Below the pieces are notes generated by a model. The model was given only the letters and a program-made list of their open reading frames with translations. It was not told the origin of the DNA and did not search any database. A DNA stretch of 64,000 nt, from contig RQTK01000022.1 of assembly GCA_003991915.1 (NCBI GenBank), positions 833,185-897,184 of the forward strand, written 5' to 3'. Each line of letters begins with the position of its first letter. Position 1 is the first letter of the stretch. Source of the stretch: Elysia chlorotica (taxonomy: Eukaryota; Mollusca; Gastropoda; Plakobranchidae). Position numbers and translations under genes: made by a program. Of the stretch, positions 11,952 to 21,400 are shown piece by piece.

Positions 11952-14711
11952 CCAAAATAACTGATATAACTCGTGATTTATTCTTTTTTTTTTTTTTGCT
12001 CTTCCGTTGTTTTGTGATACTAATCTGTCAAAGTTAGCTAATTCATCAAAAATTAGTTAAAATTCATTTTTTGTTCAACGCTTATTCTTTTAAAATATAT
12101 TTTTTCTTTTCTTATTTTCGATAATTTCAATTTTAAAAACATTTCAATAAAATTTTTAATGATTTCTAGATGATATATGTTCATCTTTAGTATTTTTAAT
12201 TTTATATTACTAAATTTTAAATAAAAAGTTTTAAGAGTATTGTTGTTCGATCTATTTTATTATGGGTATATATATAATTTATCATTGCCAACATTTTTAT
12301 GTAGGCCTATTTTGAATAAATTGATCTAGCTTTAAATCTTGATGTCTAATGCTCTTGTCTCTTTCTCTCTTTTCCCTTTTTCTTAAAAAAAAAACAAAAA
12401 CTAAAACTATGAAATACAAAAAAAACACAACACGCACACACACAAAAATGCAATTTGATACACACAAAAATTTTAAAAATAAAATGCAATCATAACCCCC
12501 TGTCACCACATTAAATCAATCTCTATAACAATAACAAAAACAAATATTTCAAAACTGAACAACAACAACAACACCAACTTTAAAACCCGCTCCCGGACTG
12601 CGGGTGAGCAGGTGAGAAGCCCTACAGGTGCAAGTTCGAGAACTGCGAGCGCGCGTTCGCCCAGCTGTCCAACCTGCAGCACCACATGCGTAACCATGAC
12701 GACCAGGTGAAGAAGGAGGCCACGCGCATACACAAGTGCCAGATCTGCCACCGGTGCTACACCAATGAGAGCAGCCTGAAGGCGCACACACTCAAGGTAC
12801 GGTCGCTGTTGGTCATAGCGTACAGTATCACAATACAGCGAAACTCGCTTAAGATAAACTGTGGCTTGGTGTAAAACTATACTTACTCAGATCAGATATT
12901 GGAGAGAAAAATTCACATTATTTAAAAAAAAATATTTTTCTTTCATATTTGTTTCTTCTACATTCCACTACACTAATCAAATAACACAAAAGAATGACCT
13001 ATAATATTATTTAATTTCCCTTCCTTTTATTACGTTTTCTTCCCTCCCCCCCCCCCCCCTCCCTTCCTCTATTCCTCTCCCTCTCATCATACAACAGATG
13101 CACATTCACATCAAACCTATCGACCAACATGCGCTGGCCATGGGGAAGAAACGCCGCAAGCGCAAGAACAAGGACCTGTATGGCGGGGCGCCCACCATGG
13201 TTCCAGTCTCGGCCTCGGGCGATGGCGGCCCAGACGGATTCAACCCGAGCTCTAGCGGAGGCCTAGGCCCCGGAAGTGGCCTCGGTGCCATGAAGGGCCC
13301 CAGGGCTCGCAGTCCCACATCCTCTGACGAAGACGAGATCATCTTTGTCGGGGAGCAGGGCGGGGGCTCGAGGATGGACAACTTTGGTCTGGGCGGACCG
13401 GGGGGCTCCGGAGTTGGGGGCCTGGGAGGTCAAGGTCAGATGCTGGGCCAGGGGTCAAGTGGTAGAGGTCACGACCTTGGCCCACAGATCCCGTTCTCCA
13501 GCATGGGCAGCTTCTCGCGAAGCGCCGACCCTCTCGCCCTGCTAGCCTCGGCAAACAGGTTCGGACTCCAGGACAACATGATGTCTGGCCTGGGCTCGGG
13601 TCTCGGCTCGGGGCTCAACTCGTTCTCAGACCAGCTGTCTTTCCGCGACGCCGCCCTGCTCAACAGCCGGTTTGGGGACCTGCGCGCCGGTGGAGGAGGT
13701 GGAGGCAGTGGAGGCCTCTCGTCATCTGGAAGTCAAGGTGGTCCGTCGGGAGGTGGATTTGACGAGCGCTTCCTGGGCTCGGGTGGAAGTTTTGGTGGAG
13801 GCGGTGGAGGTCTAGGCGGACAGCTAAACCAGCAGCAGCTCAACCAGCGAGACCGTGACGGATTTGGAGATCTTGGTGGAGGCGGCAGCAACAGGACCAA
13901 CAGCAACGGCAACTCCAACGGCATGCAGGGCCACGGCGGTGAGAACCGCAACCTGGCGCACAATCAGGGCATGCTGCGCGGCTCCGGCCTGGGGGGCAGC
14001 AACGGAGCCGGCATGGGCATGGGGGGCATGATGGGAGGCATGATGGGGCCTGGCGGTGCGGGCGGACTCATGAAGCAGATCAAGCAGGAGCCCATGGATT
14101 ACTTCCCCTCGTCTTGCCACGGCGGGCCGGGCTCTGACCAGTTTGGAGGGATGGGCATGGGCATGGGAGGGAGCAGTGGCGGAGGGTTTCTCTCCCCACA
14201 GCACCTGATCAACTCGCACCTAAGGGGCCAGCTGCCGTCTCTGAATGTCCCTCTGATCCGAGACCACTTCTCGTCACACGGCCAGATGCTTCCGGCCACC
14301 GCCCACACCTCGTCGTCCTCGGCGTCCTCGTCTGGGTCGTCCACCACCACCCCGGTGACCAACAACACCAACCAGGCCCTGCCGCCCGCATCATCGTCGT
14401 CAAGCGTACACCCGCCCTCAGCCTCGACGCCCTCGTCCATGCCCCTGGCCCACCCCGGCCAGTCGTCTACGCCGTCGTCGCTGTCCTCCCTGCCCCTCCC
14501 GCTGTCGCACATGGGCCTGTACCAGCACCAGACGCACTTCGGGGGCCCCCGCGGCCTGATGCACCCCTCCCCGGCCTCCACCCCGTCCAGCCAGCTGTCG
14601 GTGGGGGGAGGGGGGGCCGGCCCCGGCATGCCTAGCAACCTCAGCACGCAGGGGGCGCGATCCCCGCTAGAGCAGGAGGACCTGCGCTGCTTCTCTCCCC
14701 TACGCAATTAA
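1161..14711 (+). CDS. C2H2 zinc-finger transcription factor (rotund/squeeze/ZNF362-384-like), 5'-incomplete, 6 exons
   Basis: Nuclear DNA-binding protein assembled from exons 1161-1244, 2694-2777, 8404-8487, 11310-11393, 12612-12796 and 13098-14711. All junctions are GT-AG and keep frame (phase 1 four times, then phase 0). It has four C-x2-C-x12-H-x3-H fingers, one C-x4-C finger, a sixth finger split by the last intron, then a long low-complexity tail ending in TAA. The helices QLTHLQK, QMTHLQQ, QLTHLQQ, QQSHLNQ and QLSNLQH resemble those of the rotund/squeeze/LIN-29/ZNF384 group. However, the extra finger those proteins carry after the QLSNLQ finger is not seen here, so an invertebrate-specific C2H2 relative is possible. 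The 5' end lies outside the window. The C2H2 class is certain; the family name is tentative. Confidence 0.9.
1286..1353 (+). repeat. (CT)n microsatellite
   Basis: Nearly pure CT dinucleotide run starting about 40 bases after the finger-1 exon donor. It lies in intron 1 and has no coding content. Confidence 0.98.
1354..2693. other. Remainder of intron 1
   Basis: AT-rich intron between the finger-1 and finger-2 exons. No further finger-like exon or mobile-element protein fragment was seen. It ends in a usable pyrimidine tract (TTTCCTCTCTAG) directly before the finger-2 exon. Confidence 0.7.
2694..2777 (+). CDS. Exon encoding C2H2 finger 2
   Basis: 84 bases with phase-1 borders, acceptor CTCTCTAG and donor GTAAAA. 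It encodes GERKY, CQVC, the helix QMTHLQQ and H-x3-H, ending IHT plus G. It is very similar to the finger-1 exon 1.4 kb upstream, as expected from exon duplication. Confidence 0.95.
3404..5220 (+). mobile_element. Decayed DIRS-type (tyrosine-recombinase) retrotransposon fragment
   Basis: Lies in intron 2 of the zinc-finger gene, same strand. Around 3700-4250 one frame, broken by an in-frame TAA near 3955, matches the conserved RNase H/connection region of DIRS elements: a WCIKR-like start, then IDLFAAS, YHQLPKY, a HPDS block and FPPFNLI. From about 4870 to 5160 the tyrosine-recombinase C-terminus follows: the TINRWIK block, the KAH..RSAST box holding the catalytic Arg, then after a frameshift a W-S-R....FAKFY block holding the candidate nucleophile Tyr. 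Multiple stops and frameshifts mean it is inactive. Gag, most of the reverse transcriptase and the terminal repeats were not found. DIRS assignment is from motif recognition. Confidence 0.8.
5221..6479. other. Intron 2 sequence, composition shift, unassigned
   Basis: No gene seen. From about 5960 the sequence is richer in G and C than the surrounding intron, with scattered short open frames that match nothing I recognise. It could be the far end of the DIRS relic or a different old insertion. Confidence 0.4.
6480..6812 (-). mobile_element. tRNA-derived SINE relic or degenerate tRNA-like element
   Basis: On the minus strand a box-A-like stretch (TAGTTCAGTTGG, 6802 down to 6791) is followed about 40 bases later by a box-B-like GGTTCAAT (6758 to 6751). 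The start GGCGCCAGTAGTTCAG resembles a tRNA 5' half, but the 3' half does not close an acceptor stem, so it is not an intact tRNA gene. The 3' boundary is a guess. Confidence 0.55.
6813..7760. other. GC-richer, repeat-like intronic DNA, unassigned
   Basis: Composition is unlike the AT-rich flanks and continues from the SINE-like relic. No open frame, terminal repeats or RNA structure could be recognised. It is most likely an old insertion in intron 2. Confidence 0.35.
7946..8084 (+). repeat. (GA)n microsatellite
   Basis: Interrupted GA dinucleotide array close to the assembly gap. It produces long Ser-Leu open frames on the minus strand that are artefacts. Confidence 0.97.
8203..8392. other. 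Assembly gap (190 Ns)
   Basis: Run of N flanked by CCCCT on the left and CCCCCCCT on the right. It ends 11 bases before the finger-3 exon, so the polypyrimidine tract and branch point of that acceptor are partly unsequenced. Confidence 0.99.
8404..8487 (+). CDS. Exon encoding C2H2 finger 3
   Basis: 84 bases with phase-1 borders, acceptor CCCCCCTCAG, donor GTAAGC. It encodes GERKY, CQCC, the helix QLTHLQQ and H-x3-H ending IHT. Its acceptor region abuts the assembly gap. Confidence 0.95.
9379..9459 (+). repeat. (CT)n microsatellite
   Basis: Essentially pure CT array in intron 3, followed by CGTTTTCTCAGG, a chance acceptor-like sequence. Confidence 0.98.
9611..9750 (+). repeat. Purine-rich (GA)n microsatellite
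   Basis: GA array with GGGA and CAGA interruptions in intron 3. All purine on the plus strand. Confidence 0.95.
10082..10136 (+). repeat. Compound poly-C/(CA)n microsatellite
   Basis: A run of C residues passes directly into CA/CG dinucleotides. The same C-run-to-CA transition recurs near 26415, 26505 and 59562. Confidence 0.95.
11131..11307 (+). repeat. GTG/GAT-rich trinucleotide repeat abutting a splice acceptor
   Basis: Degenerate G-G-T and G-A-T triplets run into TGTGTGTAG at the finger-4 exon. The acceptor therefore has a G/U-rich rather than pyrimidine-rich upstream tract. Confidence 0.9.
11310..11393 (+). CDS. Exon encoding C2H2 finger 4
   Basis: 84 bases with phase-1 borders, donor GTGAGT. 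It encodes DERNY, CQCC, the helix QQSHLNQ and H-x3-H ending IHT. The linker starts with Asp where the other three exons encode Gly. The acceptor TGTGTAG lacks a normal pyrimidine tract. Confidence 0.94.
11394..12611. other. Intron 4, no gene
   Basis: GA-rich near its start, then very AT-rich with a (CA)n run at about 11922-11948. The acceptor GGTGAGCAG before the next exon is weak in pyrimidines. No other feature seen. Confidence 0.7.
12612..12796 (+). CDS. Exon encoding C2H2 finger 5 and first half of finger 6
   Basis: 185 bases, phase 1 in and phase 0 out. It encodes GEKPYRC, a C-x4-C finger with helix QLSNLQH and H-x3-H, a charged spacer (DDQVKKEATR), then CQICHRC..NESSLKAH, whose last histidine (MH) is supplied by the next exon. 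Donor GTACGG. Confidence 0.94.
13098..14711 (+). CDS. Terminal exon: end of finger 6, basic segment, Gly/Ser/Met-rich tail
   Basis: Open from the CAG acceptor at 13095-13097 (after a strong poly-C/T tract) to TAA at 14709-14711, 537 codons. It begins MHIHIKP, completing the split finger (AHTLK-MH, H-x4-H), then KKRRKRKNK, a probable nuclear localisation signal. Acidic SDEDEIIFVGE (about 13322-13353) looks like a SUMO-interaction motif. IKQEP (14079-14093) is a classical SUMO acceptor consensus. The rest is low-complexity Gly/Ser, Met/Gly and Ser/Pro/His sequence, likely disordered and regulatory. GC is much higher than in the flanks. The exon starts at an ATG, but that is internal Met, not the initiator. 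Confidence 0.93.
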   Translation: MHIHIKPIDQHALAMGKKRRKRKNKDLYGGAPTMVPVSASGDGGPDGFNPSSSGGLGPGSGLGAMKGPRARSPTSSDEDEIIFVGEQGGGSRMDNFGLGGPGGSGVGGLGGQGQMLGQGSSGRGHDLGPQIPFSSMGSFSRSADPLALLASANRFGLQDNMMSGLGSGLGSGLNSFSDQLSFRDAALLNSRFGDLRAGGGGGGSGGLSSSGSQGGPSGGGFDERFLGSGGSFGGGGGGLGGQLNQQQLNQRDRDGFGDLGGGGSNRTNSNGNSNGMQGHGGENRNLAHNQGMLRGSGLGGSNGAGMGMGGMMGGMMGPGGAGGLMKQIKQEPMDYFPSSCHGGPGSDQFGGMGMGMGGSSGGGFLSPQHLINSHLRGQLPSLNVPLIRDHFSSHGQMLPATAHTSSSSASSSGSSTTTPVTNNTNQALPPASSSSSVHPPSASTPSSMPLAHPGQSSTPSSLSSLPLPLSHMGLYQHQTHFGGPRGLMHPSPASTPSSQLSVGGGGAGPGMPSNLSTQGARSPLEQEDLRCFSPLRN

Positions 14712-15446
14712 GTTCAATTTTACTTTTTTATTTCATTGCTTGTTGTGGCCACAGCGTGGACATCAAACAAGCTGGTCAATGCACAAGTCTACTCAGATTG
14801 GGGAGAGAAAGGAACGACTTGGTGAAAGACAGCCCAGTCAAGATAGCTAATGCACAAATTTACTCCGGTTGAGGAGAGAAAGGAATAGACAGCCCCGTCA
14901 AGATGGCTAATGCACAAATCTACTCAGATTGAGGGAAGAAAAAAACAGCCCAGTTATAGAGACAGGCGAAGAGAAAAAGAACCCATTTTTAGAGGTTAAT
15001 GCACAAATTTACTCCGGTTGAGGAGAGAAAGGAATAGACAGCCCCGTCAAGATGGCTAATGCACAAATCTACTCAGATTGAGGGAAGAAAAAAACAGCCC
15101 AGTTATAGAGACAGGCGAAGAGAAAAAGAACCCATTTTTAGATTCAAGCTGGCTGAGGCACAAATCTACTCAAGTTGAGGAAATAAAGTAAGGGTCTAGT
15201 TAGAAACAGTCAAGTCAATCTGGCACGGCTTGAAGTTTGAATGTCAACTCAGAATCAAGAATCTCAGAGTCTCAGACAAAGCCAGTCAATCTAGGCCAGA
15301 CAACCTGGTAAATTACTTTACCTTGATATGCTTTGTTGAGTGGTTGAGACAGCTTTTAGCTCGTAAAACCAAAAGTGAAGACGAGCAATGTCTACCTTTT
15401 GTCTTATGTTCAATCAGTGACAGTGAATATAGTATAATACAATAAA
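14712..15446 (+). other. Probable proximal 3' UTR of the zinc-finger gene
   Basis: Follows the stop codon and contains a 149-base tandem repeat. The first clear AATAAA lies at 15441-15446, within a low-complexity A-rich stretch. A longer 3' UTR is possible because the next 10 kb carries no gene. Confidence 0.5.
14848..15142 (+). repeat. Tandem duplication, period 149, in 3' UTR
   Basis: Two copies (14848-14993 and 14997-15142) appear identical over about 146 bases. Partial related units occur just before and after (the AATGCACAA..TACTC.G.TTGAG pattern near 14775 and 15160), so this is a small tandem array with older edge units. Confidence 0.95.
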
Positions 15447-18400
15447 AAAGAGAATAGTCCTATGGCTTGATAGATGGTGTTTAAGTTTAGGGCACCCTCC
15501 CTTTACCATGTGACTATTCTCCATCTGTCAAAACTTGCAGTCAGCCAAGTCAGAAATTTTGCCGTCTGTTATATGACCATACTTCACCTATCTACTATAG
15601 TAAAGAGCTTTACCTTACAACTACAGGGTTCATCCTCCAATAAAATAGTATATTTTCAAGTGTTTCTTCCAGCTGATAGTACTGGACAAATACTGCTCAA
15701 CATTGAGGTACCGATTTGACAGCACCATTATGAGCAGGGCCAGCAGTACGTGTGGCGTTGATGGTGGAGGAGGAGGAATGAGCAAAACAGGCTTGATGTA
15801 TACCATGTTTTGTTTTACCAAGTCATTGCTCACCTGAAACTTGAAAAAGGAAGCTAAAAAATCTTCACCCAGAAAGTGACAAATAAAGACTGCCCTATGA
15901 ATAGTCGGACTGAGCTAATTTTTGCTTTCATTGTGGCAGGATGGGAAAAGAAATGCTCTTTCCATAAAAGATTTAAAAAAAACAACAGTTGATCCAAGCT
16001 GAAAACTATTTTCCTGTAGATTTCTTCACATTTTGCTCACAACTGTGGTTCACAAACGCTTTGATATTTTGTAGATTTGTATGTAGATCTGCTTCTATTG
16101 ACTTCCTTGTATGGGGCTAACAGAGATATTTATAGATCTAAAGAAAGACTGAGCCATGTAAAACCATTAAATTTTTACAAGATATGTTTTTTTCGTATGA
16201 TTAGTAGAATAGAAATGTGATTTTGACTGATACCCTTTAATTCTTGCCATTACCTGATATGATATCTACATTTATTGTTCATGTTGAGAATGCAAGGGCA
16301 ATACCGTTGCTTGATTTTTATGTAGTGAGTGGTACAAGACATATGATGTATCCATTGCTCAGTAGGGTACCACAAAGAGATTGCTTGTACGTTCTCAGCT
16401 GAGATCCAGATCTGTTGACCAAAACGCTGCACAATGTATGGACCTGTCTGTGGGCAGAGACAGTTTGTAAAATAATGAATGGACCCAAGATAGTCACACA
16501 TACATGTCCTCTTGTTGAAAATGATCTCAGTAATGAGTTATGTAAAAACCATGTCCCTGCCCCCCTTTCCCTTGCTGTGTTTCCTTCATATCACATAATC
16601 TACATCAAGGCAATATTTGCTGAACACAACCTTGTACTACTACAGTGTAAAGAAATGTAATTATTTCTGAGACAAGATCTGGCATGTAGATTAGCATGAC
16701 AAAGGAGCAATGAATTTCTCCTTTTGTGTATTTGTCCACCCAGACTAGTTTTAGTCGTGTTGCCTGACTTAATTACTACACAGAGCCTGGTACCCCAACC
16801 AGAGCCTGATAGTGGTCAATATGACGGTAACACAAGGTTCTTGTTTGTGACTCCCTCAGCAGCCGTGAGCCCTCGGACTACAATGGTGTAGGCTCTTGTC
16901 TCTTGTCTGACATGAATTATGATTATTACTGTTATTACCATTGTCATAATTGAAAGGGTTGTTTGGTCCTCAATATCATTGAAGCTTACACTCTTTGACC
17001 AATAATTCACCATTTCTAGCACGCTGCCAGAATCATTTAGCATTGAGCAAGCCACTGACTCACCTCATGATTGTGCTGTAAATCCTACTTTATTTCCTCG
17101 CTCTGTTTTGTGAGTCTGACGACACATAAAGTTTTGTAGTCTGTGATTGCTGCTTGTGAGCACAGTCATTGTTACGTCCGCTTGTCGTACTGTGTACTTG
17201 TGAGCACAGTCATTGTTACGTCCGCTCGTCTTACTGTGCTGGGCACAACTCCCGACCGGCTGCCATCTCCGTCTTCTGTTTCCAGGTCTCAGCTGCCATA
17301 ATCACCAGAACTGCCGTGAGGGGCCACCACAGTGCTCTCCCCTCCCTCTAGGTGGACAAAACACACCAATTCATGTGTCATCAATTCTTTTTATGACTAT
17401 GGTTTTTTTTTATATTTGCATTGCGATTATCATATCAGAGAGTTGTGAGTGGATGGAACTATTTCTTTTCAATGCTTACCAGACCTTTTTTTTTAAGAAG
17501 TTTCATATGAAAAATACCTTGATTTAGACTAGCGTAGCCTGAAGCCAAAATTTTGTGTTCAAAGTACACAGGAAAGGTTTTGAGATACGTGTATACAAAA
17601 CCCTCTTCCTATTTTTTTTGTTTTTTGGTTTCAATTCTAACGTTTACATTTTATAGTGGTATCTCTGTTTTGAATAGAGCTGTTAAAGTAAAACATGCTT
17701 TGTTTATTAAGAAATAAAGAGAGCAGTTTTGCCAATAGGTGGATATGATCTTTTGTAAGGTTTGATAATTTAACTCTGGAGTTACACATTAATTTTATTC
17801 TTGATGGAGGTCACGTGTGGAATCCAGAGATGTGTTAGTGTGTAAAGTGGACACAATGTTAGCCAGACCAGGCCCTGCCTGTTAGGTGCACTGAATGACA
17901 TCATCACAACCAGTCTGTCAGACTCAGGCCTGGTTTAAGATTACTTCATTGCGCAGGTTCCAAAATATGGTTGTGTTTCTCTGTTGTGATTTTTTAAAGT
18001 CATTATAGTCTGATTCTTTCTTTACACAGATCAGCTCTTGTTTGAACTCTCAATCATTTAGCTTGATAAGTTGTTTTGTTGCTGCTTTTTTTTTGCTAAC
18101 CAGTACTTTATCCATAGGTAATAATGTATGAGAAAAAAAGAAAAATTTAAATGTGTGATAAACTAAAAGTATTTTGTGAGGTGTATGGTGTATACATCTG
18201 CTTGCATTTCAATGGAGATCTACTTCACATGGAAGTCGTTATATCAACTCTCAATTGCTCATAAATTGCCGAGATCTTTTTGTTTTGTTTCTTATTGGAC
18301 CTTTTGGTATGACATAATGATTATTTTGTTGTTACTGCTTTTCCATTTGAACATGTGTTGTCAAGATTCATGTTTTCTGAGTGATTACTCACAGCCATGC

Positions 18401-21400
18401 TAAAACCTTGATTTCTACATTGATGCTTGTGTCTTGCAGGACAAATACTCCAGACATGTCTGTGGCAGTGAGGACTGGTCACAAAATATTCTTGTTCTGC
18501 TTTGCCATGTGCTTTTTTCAATTGTCCTTTGGTTCATTTGTGCTTTTGTACTACGTGTATCTGTTTGTGGATGACTGGAGAGAGGACATAGTAGAGATGT
18601 CTCTCTGTGATTGTTCTCTCTGTGGTTTGAATTCTTTTCCCTCACTGATGATTGAAATATACTTTAGAAATAACAAGTCGAAAAAAAAGGTACATAGTAT
18701 GAAATAGAAATAGCTGGTGTTTTCAGTACTTAAATTGTTAGCAATATTGAAAAGAAATGTTGGAAGAATGGGTTTTTCCTACAAAAATTTGTGGGTTTTT
18801 TATACTACAGGAAAGGTTTGGAGATACAAGTTTGATTCGATACTGTGCCAAGTCAAGAGACACGAGTCATTGATCTCGGTTTTGTCACTTTCTTTAAATT
18901 CAAGATATGTTGTGTCATTAATGTAATACAACTAAATGCGAAGTACATTCATTACATGCAGTAAGTGTAAAATTGTTTAACTCTCTTCCCAAAAGATCAG
19001 TTGATCCACATGTGCAAAATTGTATTTTTCTCAACCGGTGATTAAAAAATCAATTTCTTAAAGATCTTTCCTCCATTTTTTTTCTCCTTCTACAAAATTT
19101 AACATACACCAAAAAAAAAAAAAACTCCCCAGGGATATAAAAAGTATACCAGTGAACCAAGGTTAAAAGAAAATCCTAACAATAGAATATGAAACAAAAA
19201 TATTGAAGATTCAGACTCAGAGCGTCAAAACTGGTGGTGCTAATTTTCACACAATAATACCACGGAACTAGTCCAACAAAGAGTAAATATAAAATAGAGT
19301 GTTAGTACTGTTACCATTCTCTACGGTATGACACAAAAGTTTCTCATGCAGGGACCACACATCACAGGCTGTTGTGGACATGCGTTGGGAAGAAAAAGGA
19401 CGTCCAAATGTTTTTATCTTGCATATAAAACTGTAGTCCATACTGCTTTGGCTTCTGTGTGAACCTTAATTGTTTGAGTGTTATTGAGTTGAATCTGACT
19501 ACAAATCATGAAAACAGTTCCCTATTAGTCAATACTATCAACCTGGCATGACTGCTCACTTTTTTTTACATATCGCTTAACTGATCTTTATCTGTGCCTG
19601 TTTTTGGAGAAAAGTTTACCTTTTATCAATTTTATTTTTTTTCTTGTTTTGTTTTTAAAGATGAGTGGTACGTAAAGGAATTTATGAGATTGAATCTAAG
19701 CTGAGCACTCAAGTAGTTTTTCATCTACTTACTAATGTGTAAAGTTCTTAAGTGTTCATACAGGGACCAAAGAAAATTGTAAACATACTCTTTAAAAATA
19801 AAGAAAGAGAGGAAAATAACATCAGAAGAAATAAATTTGTATTTGTCCCTCCCCTCGCCCCTTTAATGATCCTTGAATACGACATATCATGTGGTGTGGT
19901 GAGTGATGGAACAGCTTTGAAGTCTGAGTGATGTTTAAGTGTCCAACCAGTATTTTTCTGTACAGTGTTGATCTACAGGACACTTTTTACAGGTGCTATT
20001 TTTTGTCTGTGTGTCTCTCCGGTGCTGTGAAAAGATGAAAAAAAAAAGCTTACCATATTTTTTCCGTTTTCTTTTCTATTTTCACCGTTACTGGGATAAA
20101 AGTATATTATGTTGTTGAGATTATCATCATTTTTTTTTCGTATTGCTAATATGAAAAGTAAATGTATTTTGTTGAAAATTTTTGCCTCTATTGTACTGAA
20201 TTGAAATTTTGACAACTCATTTAGCCAAATGAAAGTAGCAAAACTTTTATAGACCAATCATAATGAAAGGAAAAGCAATCCTCTTTTTAGTTTGGCTTTA
20301 CAAATTTGGATTGTTTGTTCTTTAATATCTACATTTTTTCATTTTTTAACCAATTACCAAAGTACAAAGATAATGTGGTAAAACCAATCGATAGTGTGAA
20401 TCTCATCTTTGGTTCTAGTTTGTGAATCAAGGTATGCCTGGGCACAAGTGATTATATCTTTCTAACAATCGTGTACATGTATTATTTTGTTTCTTTTAAA
20501 AGTTTGCTTCCATTGACCATGAGATTTTTTTTATCATTATATATACACTTTCTTATACGAGGACATAGATTTATCCTTTGTACATGTGTACAGACAAACA
20601 CACTTTCATGTTGTGAAACAAGTATCATGAGGCGGATGACTTAAAACACTGACACCAAATTTGTTATGCATTATTTCAAGGTTTAAAACCATTTTGTACT
20701 TACCATTGTTGTACTATCAGTTACTGTGTATATAATTATAGATATTATATATATTTACACACATTTCAATTGCTGTGAAATGCAAGTATTTTCTCCCATT
20801 TTATACATCTTGTAATAAGTATCATGTATTTGATATTGACCATAATGTTTGTCCTGTGTACGGACAGAGCAAAATATTTCATATTTTCTACAAGTTGAGA
20901 AAAAAGTAGTTTAAAATATGTCAACAATTGTAGCTGTACCTTCTATAAACTTTACTAACACTGTAACTATAATCATGTTAAACTACCCCCCCCCCCTTCT
21001 CCCCCCGGAATGCTTCTGAGGCTGTCACTCTGTTTTAGCTTAGAGAAGATTGTTATCCTTGACAAAACCTTACGTAATATGAAGTTTGAAAGAGCAAGAG
21101 AGATAGACTACTCATAACTTGGTATCTTGGTGTGTACACCATTGTTGGACGAGTGATAAGAACTTGAAGAAACGCAAGCTGTGTTCATCATTGTGTTTGT
21201 TGTTGTTTTTTCTCCTCAGTCTTACAGTGTATTCTATCTAGTAATAAGGAAAAAAAATGAAAAAAAATCGTAAAGAAATGTATTTTTCCTAAGCCATATT
21301 TGAGTTGAATACCAGAATCAAGATATATGAAAAATTAAAACATTGCTATAAATAGTCTTTTGTTGCTGTCATGGAACCGCATAGTTTTGTTTCCCAGCTG

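Noticed and set aside
13106-14707. Several long open frames antisense or out of frame to the terminal zinc-finger exon
   Set aside because: GC-rich low-complexity coding DNA opens all frames. The sense frame is anchored by splice phase, the finger end and the basic segment.
18381-18707. 108-codon ORF with hydrophobic stretch after an acceptor-like CAG at 18438
   Set aside because: No recognisable family, alternative frames are equally open, and no donor continues it. It fits chance in AT-rich DNA.
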